Assembly: GCA_033819885.1 (NCBI GenBank)
Contig: JAQYUZ010000058.1
Span: 16,676 to 80,675, forward strand
Source of the DNA: Microbotryomycetes sp. JL201
Taxonomy: Eukaryota; Basidiomycota; Microbotryomycetes
Direction: 5' to 3'
Length of the DNA: 64,000 nt
The position numbers and the translations under genes are program-made. This document shows positions 19,801-30,193 of this stretch, piece by piece. Numbering within the stretch: position 1 is the first letter of the stretch; the number at the start of each line of letters is the position of its first letter. The notes under the pieces are model-generated. The model saw only the letters and a list, made by a program, of their open reading frames with translations, was not told the origin of the DNA and ran no database searches.

Positions 19801-22800
19801 AATGCTTTGCCTCTCGATTAAGTCGTCGGTTCGTCAATCCTCGAGCACTCGCGTGCTTGACTGCCTCGTCCGTGAGACGATTCGCCAGTTCGACAACATG
19901 CTTGATAAATTTATCTTTGTCCTCGGTCTTGATGGCAGTCGAGGCACTGGCTTCGCGTTGCATTGTCCGCAGGCGGGTCAATTCTGCTTCGTATCTTTCT
20001 TTTGGATAAACGATGTCGAAGAGTGTGAGTTGCCAAAATGTCGTAAAGAATGGAGCGCTGTGTCATGATTTGTAAGTGTGGGAGCTTGTTTGGAGATGTT
20101 GCCTGCGCACCCCATCGAGTTGTTGACCTCTTCTGGCAAGACATTCTGTATCATCTCGATCGTCTCGAGCAAGCCGGGGTGCCAAGGCTGTGCGTACCAC
20201 GAGGTCAGTACATGCCGTATTGCATGACGAAACAGACTGTGACGCACCGATGGCGGCGTTTTCGTAATCGGTTCAGGCGTGACCACGGCCGCATCCTGCA
20301 TTATCACGTCACTTGCCCCGTTCGCATTGGCCGTCACTAGCTCTTCAACGCCGTGAGCCCCAACGGTACCCTCTGGCTTGACGTCAACCATTTCTACATC
20401 CTCGATTTTGACCTCGTCAAGCTTGGCCTTTACAGGGTCGCTGCGCACGTCTGCTGCAGCAGGAGTACCTTCTAGACCGAATTTATTGGCTCGCTCGCGC
20501 TCTTTGGCAAGCTTCGCTGCCAAGTTGGCCTTCTTCTTTTGCTCTGAAGCGATCCTTGTTGCTTCCTTCTCGTCGTGCGCCTAGCGAGGACGTGGATCAG
20601 CAAGCAACAAGGTGCGGACTTTCCTCAAATAAAGACAGACCTTCATAGCTAAGCGAAGCTTGGGCCTTCCAATGTCAAACGCGTCTTCCGCATCGAGTCC
20701 GTACCTCGACAGCAACTCGTCGACGGCTGGTACCATTTCGCCGAGTTCTTCAGGCTCGAACAGAGCAGTCAAAAATTCAATAAATTGAAACAAGACGGCG
20801 TGATTCTGTTGAAACGAGTTCAGGATCAGCACCCGTACCGTCTCGCACAGAGGAATAACTAACCTGATCATACAAAGCACCAAGCGACTTCAAGTGAGCG
20901 TCTGTCGAAGTAGCACCTTTGATGTGCATCGCAATATTGACCAGCAGAGGCATGGCCAAACCGCTTGATCTGAACGACTTCGACAGCCTTTCTCTTGCTG
21001 CGGCGACCATGCTCGTTTGAACTTTTTTACTGGCCTGTCCGATATCAGTCTGGCTAAAGACTTCGGATCGCAAGACCTTGCCGCCTGCAAGCGACATGAC
21101 TTGAGCGTCTGACAAGTCGGCGAAAGGCTCAATGTTTGTCATGCGAGTAATAATTTCGCGCAATACGATCAAGTCTTTTGAGCTGCCAGACGCGAGTTGG
21201 TTGACCAGGTACTGAATGACGATCCAAAGTGATGGAGCCATGGCGGGCCAGCGGCGGTACAGCTGACCAGTGAACGTCGCAAGGCCTGCGCGTACAAAGT
21301 TTCCTCAGACCGCCGTTAGCGGCAGATGTACAAAGAGCAACGCACCTTGTAGCCACAAGGCAACACTTGTGCCGTCTTCTTTCGTCTTGGAGCGGCTCGA
21401 CGACAGCGCATCCAAAAGAGAATACGTCAGGACATCGTATCCAAACTCTGTCAAATACCTCGCAGCCTCCACGACAGGTACAATTAGGTTGTCATAGCTC
21501 TGAACTTGATTCAAGGCGATTGCGAAAATGATTGTCGGGTTCGTGTGTGCAGCCTTTGCCAGCGTTTTGCCGAGTTTCTTTGCATTGTCCGTGGAAAGAC
21601 GTCGCAAAATGGATTTAACGTCTCGTTCTGCTTCAGCCTTACGCACTGCGAGAGCTGGAATCCGCCTGTACAGCGTATCCTTCCATTCTCCATAGAATTG
21701 GAACCGCTTCTCGATCGGAAACAGGGACAGAACCGTCCACAGTTGAAGAGCGGCGGCGGAGTTGTCTTTGAGAAGCGACAGTGACGGCATAAGGTATTGC
21801 CGCAGAACATCAATCCATCGTGCGAGTCTCGGATTCTCGAGAGATGGCTGTTGCAGGGCAAAATCAGTGCCTTGACGTGCCATTGTCCAGCTCTTTGAGC
21901 TCACGCCCAGATCCGCGGCAACAATCTTGCAGATCTTCGAGTACAAACATAGGTCGCGTGAAATGTGCACGCCAATGACAGGGAGGTACAACGCCTCCAG
22001 CAGACTCAGCGCAGACTCCCATGAATCGCACCGCGGTATGTGGTCTCGCCACGCGGAAAAGAAGAATGTGACTTCCTTGTGCGGGTCGGGGAAAGCTTTG
22101 TACGTCAAGTGCGTCGGTTTCCGGACCGTTGGTGCTAAAGGCAAGGTGGTTTGACTGCGCTTGTCAGGCGCTACGTATTTCGACTTTGTCGCAGTGAAGC
22201 TGTCCTGGTACTCGACATTGTTGTCATAGACGGACAAGCTCGCGTAAGCCGGCTCTATTGAGACAGAGAGCGCTCGGTTGAGCAGATCGGCCACATCCGG
22301 GTTGGCAGGCACGAGGTACGGATACTGAGCCACGATGAACATGGCGTGCTTCAGATCGCCGACCGTAAGGAGAGCCCGCAGCATATCCAGTTTCTGGTTC
22401 GGCAACTGTCTTGGCGTGGCTGACGCTGCCGCTTCGGCCGCTGCGTCAGCGGTCGACTGTGTGGTTGTCGCGCTTGTGGTTGCATCGTCGTCAACCAACG
22501 CGCCTGCCATTGCAAGCGCATTCGCGCCGCCGACCGATCGCGCCAACTTGTCTTGCTCGTCACGATATTCAGTTTCGACTTTGGCCAAGATCTCATCCTC
22601 TGGCGACAGCTGACGGCGGATCGGGCTCAGCTTTTCACTCAGAAGTTCGGCACAGGCTGACAACTCCAACGTACATGCGTCCAAAGGTCTGCGAGCTTGA
22701 CAAAGCCGTGCCAGATGAGCAGCGCCGTCATTACAAACAGTCGGTCAGACGCTGGCTCGACGCCATCGCCCTTTTTCGCCAGACGATTAGTCCTTGACTC

Positions 22801-24180
22801 AATCGACATGAACGTATGGCAACTGACCTGGTAGTATGTGAATTTGAAGCCAAGAATTTGAGCGATCAGCGACCGTCCCTGCTCGTCCTCGATGCCGACG
22901 TCCAAGGGCACGTCTTTAGCTTTGCCCTTTCCTTGTCCTTGGTCTTTGCTCGCATGGGAAGACCGCGGAGCCCATGGCGAGACTCTCAAGAGATCCAAGA
23001 AGAACTGATAGTGATTCTCGAGCTCGTCAGAAAATGCATCGAGAATGATATCGAGACAGCGGTCCGGGTCAAGGTCAAAGTTGCCTGTGAGTCGAACGGA
23101 AACTTTTGAATTAGATTCTGCGATCGATATGAAGAGCCGGACCCACCAATCAAGCTCTTGATTGAATCAACGACGCGGTTGGCCCGTGCGAGCCTAGACC
23201 GTTCAGGCTCTTGCGGTTGACCGTTATCTAGCGAGTGCGGTGGGCCCAGGTTACCCAGGATCTCGATCGAAAGTTTGGCGTAGCCTTCCGACTCTTCTCG
23301 CATCAGGTTGAATTTTTGTTGCTTGTAGCTGCGTAGGGTCGGGAACGCAGGTTAGGAGCAGGTCCGGCAAGCAGCGAGGCGAGGCGAGAGACTTGCTATA
23401 GCGCAGTTCTGGACCTAACTTCGAGGCGCGAGAACGTTCGAAAGTCGGGCACGAGGCGCAAGGTGGGCAATGCGAGCAGCAAAGTGTCGAGGCGCTCAGC
23501 ACAAGCCTGGCTCGAGAGTACTTGCGAGTCCTGAGGCGTTTGTCCAAACGGGTCAGGTGCCTAGCGCGCACGAAAGTCCGCGAATCGGGCTGATGTGCTC
23601 ACGATCAAGAGTTTGACAAGACGAGCGAGCTCTGTTCTATTCTGGTTGTCCGCGGCCTGGTTGACTTGCTGCAGCTGGGCCGCCGCTGGATCTGCCAGTG
23701 TGGCGTCGCCGCCGGCTGACGACGGCGTTGGTCCGACAACGTCGACGTGCATGTCGTCATGAACCAATTCGCGAGCGTGATAGATGCCCGACTCGATCTC
23801 TTGGTCGAGCTGCCACACGACGTCAATCAACGCATCTGCCAACTGGGCCACAGCCGCGTCATCGTCCTGCTGCTCCTCTTTCAAAGCGGCGACGAGGTCT
23901 GAAGAGACGTATGTGGCGACGTCGTGTGCACTCGTGCGAGGTTGCTGCCTCGCTGGTGCGATGCAGCCGCGGACAAGCTCTGCGAGCTGGCTGTACAGGT
24001 GGACGACGGACGCCGAGGATGACACGCTCTGCTGGATGAGAGACAACAGCGAGGGTGTTCTGTGTGATGTTTGCGCACGAGGCATCAGCCGTTGGTCGAG
24101 GCAGAGTGCGCTCGACCGTGCTCGGCTCACAAGCGCCTCAATTCTGCAGCAGCAGAGTCGCCATCTTCGCCTGAAGCCAT
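16893..24180 (-). CDS. THO2: THO complex subunit 2
   Basis: Largest scaffold subunit of THO/TREX, coupling transcription to mRNA export. Nineteen exons: 24180-24131, 24059-23603, 23560-23397, 23328-23147, 23084-22828, 22755-22675, 22630-21346, 21285-20864, 20805-20641, 20580-20248, 20187-20111, 20057-19792, 19736-19561, 19503-19440, 19380-19172, 19112-18870, 18812-18616, 18438-17550 and 17480-16893; 6105 coding bases, 2034 residues. Conserved blocks appear in THO2 order: YYKQQKFNLMREESEGYAKL, NFDLDPDRCLDIILDAF, ILGFKFTYYQ, NPTIIFAIALNQVQSYDNLI, FWQLTLFDIVYPKERYE, SLPDAVFTYQWIKRMHS and KNAVLVFTKLAPVYPLVY. The last ~450 residues are an Arg/Asp/Ser/Glu tail (RDRDRDSDRDRLRDR), probably RNA-binding. 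Intron 23396-23329 is GC-AG; introns 23602-23561 (42 nt) and 22674-22631 (44 nt) are unusually short. Confidence 0.95.
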
Positions 24181-24331
24181 CGCGCTCGAGATGCGAGGTC
24201 GAGTGGCGAGGCGAGGCGAGGCGAGGCGACGGGCGGGCGGGCGGGCGATGTGATGTGGGTCAGGGACAGGTTGAGTTGTGCCCACAACCGACTCGGGACT
24301 TGCCAGCCAACGACCTACAACTCGTCTCGGC
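24181..24331. promoter_or_regulatory. Shared promoter, THO2 / HBS1
   Basis: 151 bp between divergent ATGs. It contains a GGCGA tandem repeat and a CGGG tandem repeat (see next entry). GC-rich and without a TATA box. Confidence 0.5.
24205..24246. repeat. (GGCGA)5 followed by (CGGG)4
   Basis: Five GGCGA units (24205-24229) directly followed by four CGGG units (24230-24246-ish), in the THO2/HBS1 bidirectional promoter. Confidence 0.9.
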
Positions 24332-27300
24332 ATGGTGAGCATAATGTATTTTATAAGAAATCAAATACAGCGATTGATCGCCCGATCACTCTCTCCAAGT
24401 CTCGTCATCGCGCCGTCAAGAACCTCGACTTGGACGGTGAGAGCGCGCAACGGCGCCAATCTGCAATGCCCAGCAACACTGACGACGTCTGCCGGCCTTT
24501 GCAGAGGAGCTAGACGACCAGGCGATCGACTATGGCGGACAAGATTACGATGGTCAGCCTTGCTCTCCGTGTCTGCGCGATGACGTCGAGCCGAGCTTGA
24601 CATGGATGCCAACGCCGGCGCTTGCATCACTACAGACGACATGACCGAGGAGCAGGCAGGTCAGCGCGCTCTCACTGCACTTCAACTCTTGCCCATTGAC
24701 GTGCTGACGTCGTCGTGTCGGGCCCAGCGCAAATGGCATCCGCATTATCTGCAGTTCAACACGTCCTTGGACCGACAACAACAATAACTGACAAAGAAAT
24801 AAAGGATGCTCTGTGGGACAGCTACTTTGACGTCGACGGGACGGTTGCGTACTTGCTCGGTCCGTTTCATGACAAACCACAAAATCGGCCGGTCCTCAGG
24901 CTCACGCTACCGTCACAAACCCGCAGACGAACAGCACAAAAAGCAAGCGGCAAAGGCGAAAGCACAAGGTGAGCTGACTGGTTCTACAATCGACGGTCCA
25001 CGAAAGGAAGAGGGAGAGAGAGAAAGCGAAAAGAAGGGAGAGAGAGAGCGCCACGCAGACGCTTCAGCCAGTCCTCTGGAACGGCGGGCTCGACATGTAT
25101 GAACCTGTCACAGGTGCGGCTCTCTTCCTTCATTCGTCATTCTATTCTCGTCAAAGAAATCTCGTTGCAGTTCGCTGACAAGTCATTTACGCTCACCCGT
25201 TTCAGACGCGACATCTGCTTCGAAAGATCCACCGACCGAGTCTCTGGCGGCAATGTCAATAAACCAGAGCCCATCCACCGAGCAAACTCTGCCTCAGCTA
25301 CATTCCCCTGCAACTGCAAACAGGTCAAAGGGCAAACTTGCGGCCAAAATGGCAGCAAACAAGACGGCCAGAATGTCAAAGATGTCTTTGGCAAACAGGA
25401 ATGCACCAGAAGAAGCGCCGACAGCGGAGCAACAACAGACTACCACGGTTGAGGAAGGCGGCAAAAAGTTGTCGAAATTGCAGCAGCGGATGCTGGCATC
25501 GAAAGCGGCCAAAGCAGCAGCCACGTCTCAACGAGCATCGTCCGAGCAGCAGTCAATATCAACCACCTCTGAATATGCCTGCGAAAGCTTGCAAGTGCAA
25601 GACACGAATCAAGTCCCGCCATCCGTGCCAGCCTTGCTTGCTACGCCATCACCTTTTGCATCATCGCTCGTCACTCATCGCAAACCTCTGTTGTCTAGCG
25701 AAGCGGACCGGATCGAGCGCTCCTTCGTCTTTGAAAGTCCGGCGGCTTTGCCAGGCGCCAGTGTTCAAGACAACGTGCGGGCTAGGTTCGGGCCAAGCCC
25801 GGACGACAAGGTGCTCGAAGCTCGCAAGGGCACAGCGTTGGGAGCTAAATCTCAATAACCATATTGCTGCCTCTTTCCCTCTCCAAACTCTCTCTCTTCC
25901 TCTCTCTCACTTCAAATCGAGCCTTTTCCTGGCGTGCGACGGGCTGATCTGTGAACTTTTTCTTGCATTATTCCTTCATCCAGCTCAAAAGGCAGCCAAA
26001 TCAAATTCTCGCCCGCAATCCGCTCGCAATTCTCGACCCGCGACGCCAAACCCACCAACGAAACCGACACTTTCCGGGACCAAATCTCAAACAAAATCAT
26101 CTGTCGGCAAACCCGCAGCAGGACCAGTCAGTCAATTACGTCAAGACCTCGAAGGTATGAATCTGGCACCGTCTTCCCCTTCGTCTTCAACGGCTGCCAC
26201 TAGGGGTAGTTCCGGCACAAGTTCCCCTAGAGAGGGCATCATCGACGACTTTGAAAATCCGCTGCCGACTCCACCCATCGCCATGGCAAAAGAGAAGATA
26301 TTAGAACAAGTCAAAGCTCAGCAATCAAAGGAGAAACCGACATTGAGCTTGGTCGTCGTTGGTCACGTTGACGCTGGCAAGTCGACTTTGATGGGCAGAG
26401 TATTGCACGATCTGGGTGAAGTGTCAGACAGGTCTGTTGAACAGAATCAGAGACAGAGTGCAAAGATGGGCAAAGGGTCGTTTGCATACGCTTGGACGTT
26501 TGACGCTCTGGATGAGGAGAGGGAAAGGTGAGCATCTTTGTCATCCTGGAAAACCTGATCTGATCCGCGCCTCGTATCGGCACAGAGGAGTGACCATCGA
26601 TGTCGCAATAGACAGCTTTTCGACGGAACACCGTCGGTTCACGCTTATTGACGCTCCCGGGCATCGAGATTTTATTCCAAACATGATTTCAGGAGCGGCG
26701 CAAGCTGACACGGCAGTTCTTGTCGTCGATGGCTCGGGCGGAGCTTTCGAGCGGGGTTTTGAAGGAGGTGGTCAGACGAGGGAGCATGCCGTGCTCGTGA
26801 GGAGTTTGGGAGTGCAGCAACTGGTCGTGGCAGTGAACAAGCTCGACGCTGTCAGTGCAGGCACGTGTATCTTTGGATGACGCAAGTGCTGACGTCGTTC
26901 CCTATGGAATGCTTAGGTCGGGTGGGCGCAGTCGCGTTTCGATTCGATCCGAGAGCAACTCCGTCCGTTCTTGACTCAATTAGGATTCCAACCCTCAAAG
27001 GTCACGTTCGTGCCAGTCGGCGCCATGTCTGGCGAGAACATCATTGCCAGACAGAATGAAATTCTCGATGCCTGGTACGAAGGTCCGACGCTCGTCGAGC
27101 AACTAGGTAAGCGGTTGGTGTCGAGTTCGCGCTTCTGCAAGGGCTCACACGCATTCGCAACACTTTTAGATTCACTCGATGTGCCGAAGCGCGCGTTTGA
27201 TGCTCCTCTGAGGATACCAGTATCGAATGTGTTCCGTGGACAGAGTGCGACAGCGTCAGGCTTGGCCGTGTCGGGCCGAGTCGAGACGGGCATCGTTCAA

Positions 27301-28128
27301 GTTGGCGAGCGATTGTGTGCTTTGCCAGGAGACGAGAGCGGCATCGTCAGAGGTGAGCTGCAACATGTTTTGCGCTACCGGTCGGCATGCTCAGATATGT
27401 TCTTCTCAGCGTTGGAAGTGGACGGCGAGATTGTGCCGTTTGCTGTCGCCGGCTCCAACGCGACCGTCTTTTTATCCGGCATCGACATACTGCAACTCAG
27501 GTATGTTCGTATATGTAACTTATACAACTTTTGTACGGAGGCCCGAATGACATGTTTCGTCTTTCGCGCAGTGTTGGTTCCGTTCTTTGTCCGCCTCACC
27601 AGCTTGTTCCCGTCGCATCTTCCTTCACGGCTCAAATCATGGTGTTTGATCTCAAGTACCCAATGACGGCAGGTTACTCTGTCGAACTGTTTCACCACAG
27701 CAAGGACATACCAGCGACGATCACCAGTCTCGAAGCCTTACTCGACAAGACGACGGGGGCCGTGACAAAGACGAATCCAAGGTATGAAGTGGTTCCTTTT
27801 TTTTCTTGCTTCTTTGCTTCGAGAGCTCAACATGCGAGAATGCGGTGTTTGATAGGATGGTTACGAAGAATTCGTCTGCGCGTGTGACTGTTCAGTTGCG
27901 ACCTTCAGCGACGGGCTCGACTCGGCGGACTGTCATCCCAATTGAACCGTTCTCGCTCAACAAGTCTATGGGACGAGTCTTGTTCCGTAGGGCCGGCGAG
28001 ACTGTTGGTAAGCGCGTGTTACTCGTTCGATTCCTCCGAGGAAGAAAGAAAAGGCGTAATTGATTCATGTGATTATGTCTGTCGGCATCTCTTTTGCAGC
28101 TGCAGGCATTGTACTTGAAGTCTTGTAG
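24332..28128 (+). CDS. HBS1: HBS1/SKI7-type translational GTPase
   Basis: eEF1A-like GTPase that with Dom34/Pelota rescues stalled ribosomes. Exons: 24332-24334 (ATG alone), 24400-24436, 24505-24552, 24636-24659, 24728-24859, 24927-24968, 25206-25850, 25984-26527, 26586-26850, 26917-27106, 27170-27352, 27410-27500, 27572-27781, 27856-28007 and 28100-28128; 864 residues. N domain: [18 protein letters not shown] and [19 protein letters not shown] low-complexity linker in exon 7 ([31 protein letters not shown]). The GTPase has GHVDAGKS (G1), [20 protein letters not shown] (G3) and NKLD (G4); domains 2-3 end AAGIVLEVL. The junction 25850/25984 lacks a GT or GC donor and is bounded by CTCAA direct repeats. 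The 237-nt intron before exon 7 could hide another exon. Confidence 0.92.
25002..25049 (+). repeat. Purine (GA-rich) tract in HBS1 intron 6
   Basis: About 48 nt, almost all G and A, in the intron before exon 7. Roughly complementary to the CT-rich tract in the next intron. Confidence 0.9.
25870..25913 (+). repeat. Pyrimidine (CT-rich) tract in HBS1 intron 7
   Basis: About 44 nt of C and T with one AAA interruption, near the 5' end of the non-canonical intron after exon 7; it may also act as a polypyrimidine tract. Confidence 0.85.
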
Positions 28129-28380
28129 GGACGGGAAATATGCAATGGATAACTGAATTCGGAGAGGATCCCTATCTCTTTCTCTGCCCGTCCGTAGACC
28201 TCGTCCGCGCCTGACTCGACTCGTTGGCCTTTTCAACTATCAAAGTCACCTCACGATTACACACGTCTTCGCTGCCCGCTCTACGCGTGTCTGTCTCACC
28301 CTTTGACGCGTCAATCAACAAAAGACGCGTTCCTCACACGACGCTCGAACGCCAACGCCGGTACCCCAAAAACCTATACA

Positions 28381-28704
28381 ATGGACAATCCTTATGAACA
28401 AGAACAGCAAAAGATTCTAGGTCGGATCGTGACGACTTTGGAAAAGCTCAACGAGTCGATCCTCGCCTTGAACCATGCAGTTGCAGTCAGTTGTGCCCCC
28501 ACTCCGGGCATCGCGTGTCCTTTATTTCAAGGGTATGACTTAATCAGATTCAAATCTTTCTCGCTCTTCGCGCTATGGGGGCGATTTTAGGAGACGAACG
28601 TTTACAACTCAACCTCGAGCGAGATTGTCGAACTTTGGACAACTTATCAGCGCAACGTAAAGTTCAACTTGCAGCTGAGTAATCAGGACCACGAGCCTGT
28701 CTAA
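28381..28704 (+). CDS. DAD4: DASH complex subunit Dad4
   Basis: Kinetochore DASH/Dam1 ring subunit, specific to fungi, which couples chromosomes to microtubules. 72 residues, the usual size, from exons 28381-28485 and 28591-28704. It starts MDNPYEQEQQKILGRI, continues EKLNESILALNHAVAE and ends with SEIVELWTTYQRNVKFNLQ, following the family pattern (M-x-NP-E... LN... W...Y..N..FN). The intron (28486-28590) has GT-AG ends and is longer than most here. A GTG/TTG-opened extension upstream is not needed. HBS1 ends 252 bp before it on the same strand. Confidence 0.9.
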
Positions 28705-28906
28705 GCACGTCCTGTCCGACGTGTTCGTTAGTGAGAGCGTACTTGTTTTTTGTATATCCAGAATTAGTTTCCATGTTGTATGTACAACAAGACGCCGAGA
28801 AAGTCCCAAACCCAGTACAACAAATCAGTCGCAAAATGCAGACTCAATTTGTAGCATCCAGTCTCTTGTTGACAGAGCCGAGCAAGGTCTGCGTACCACA
28901 TACGCG

Positions 28907-30087
28907 TCAGCACCTGTAGATCTCCCTGCAATGTTGCAAACTTGTCACTTTGAGTATAAAATCTGCAGTCAATCCGCCCGAGAAGGGTGTCCTGAAATAG
29001 AGAATCAGCGTTCTCGCCACAACGACCCAGGAGTGATACAGCCCCGGTTGCAAGAGAACTTACGTGTCGACCTTGATTTCGACGACGGAGAAATGGGATT
29101 TTTTTTTTTTTTCGAGTCAGCGTCAAGAGCTACGATTGCTTCAGGAGGAGGCAAGGTGACTGACAAGGTCTCGCACGCCGGCACTGCCTTTGAGGTCGTC
29201 GTCCAACTCTTGCAAAAACTCTGCCGCCTCTGGGTCGTTTCCGACCTGCAAGAACTGAATACCCAATTGGAACGGCGGAGCTCTGATCTCGTCCAACCTT
29301 GAAGCCATTTCCAAGATGCAATCTTTTACGCCGTCACTGTCATCGGCCCTACCATCTGTCGCTACGACGACAATCATCGGCTTCACTTTCTGTTTTAGAG
29401 GTTTGGCGTCTTCGACTCGTTCTACGAATTCTCTACAAATCTCGTCGAGCACCATGGCCAAAGGAGTCGAACCCGTCGGTTGAACCGTATCGAACGCTTC
29501 CCTAACGGTCGAGACGTCCGTAACGTTCCTGAGCCTGACATGATCTGCATTCATGAACGTCATGTTTATGCCGTCCTTGTCGAACCTGACTGCCTGTTCT
29601 GCGACGCCCATGAGTGCGCTCCTCAAGTCTTGCCACCGAGTGCCTTCGAGCATCGACGGCGAGTCGTCGACTATGATCTCGATATCATACTTGCCGAGTG
29701 GCGCCAGAGGGTCTTCGACTGACGTTCGGCGTTGTACTGCAGCCGTTGCCGGGGCTGTAGTCGATGCATGTGACGACGGCGGCGGTGCGGCAAAACTCGG
29801 CGAGGCTGGCGCCGCCTGAGCCGCGTGCTGCTGCTGCTGCACAGGCCGAGGCGATTGAGAAGGTGGACCAGTCAAGCTGTGTCTCAAGGCAGTGTCGTAG
29901 GACGGCGGCGGGGGCGCAGTGTCGTCCGGCGCGGCGTCGAGGTCAATCAAGTCACGCCCCGCTGCGCGCTGTGCAGGCTGCGCTTGCTCAGCCAGCCTCC
30001 TATGTAAGGACTGCACATCACAGCGCGTCAGTGTCAGTTCAGCCCGGACGATGGCGGTTGCGGCATCGACGGCATGTGGCGCACCAT
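28907..30087 (-). CDS. VWA domain protein 1
   Basis: Cytosolic von Willebrand factor A-type protein, role unknown; 313 residues. Exons 30087-30085 (ATG alone), 30010-29165, 29071-29064 (8 nt) and 28991-28907. The N-terminal 95 residues are Ala/Pro/Gln-rich. The VWA fold starts at DPLAPLGKYDIEIIVDDSPS, whose DxSxS is the metal-binding MIDAS; PTGSTPLAMVLDEICREFVE and IVVVATDGRADD supply the other MIDAS residues. The end reads QLGIQFLQVGNDPEAAEFL, LDDDLKG, then GVRDLVDTTPFSGGLTADF. The 8-nt exon (GTCGACAC) is supported because it restores the VDTT found in paralogue 58395-59693. After that the C-terminus differs from the paralogue. Start alternative: the frame is also open upstream of 30010 but has no ATG. 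It lies 106 bp after the formin stop on the same strand. Confidence 0.75.
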
Positions 30088-30193
30088 GTCGGATGAGGGT
30101 GAAAGCGTCCGGATTCGGGCATAGATGCTATCAAAACTTGCAACAATAGAAGAGCCGAGAATAAAGAAAAACGATATGTACAGTGGACACATG

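Noticed and set aside
22631-22755. Apparent frameshift in THO2 after ADLWTH
   Set aside because: A 44-nt GT-AG intron restores the conserved THLSP text and the frame, so no indel is needed.
27353-27394. 42-nt version of HBS1 intron 11
   Set aside because: The acceptor at 27409 gives VRALEVDGE, closer to eEF1A-like domain 2 than the extra DMFFS of the shorter intron.
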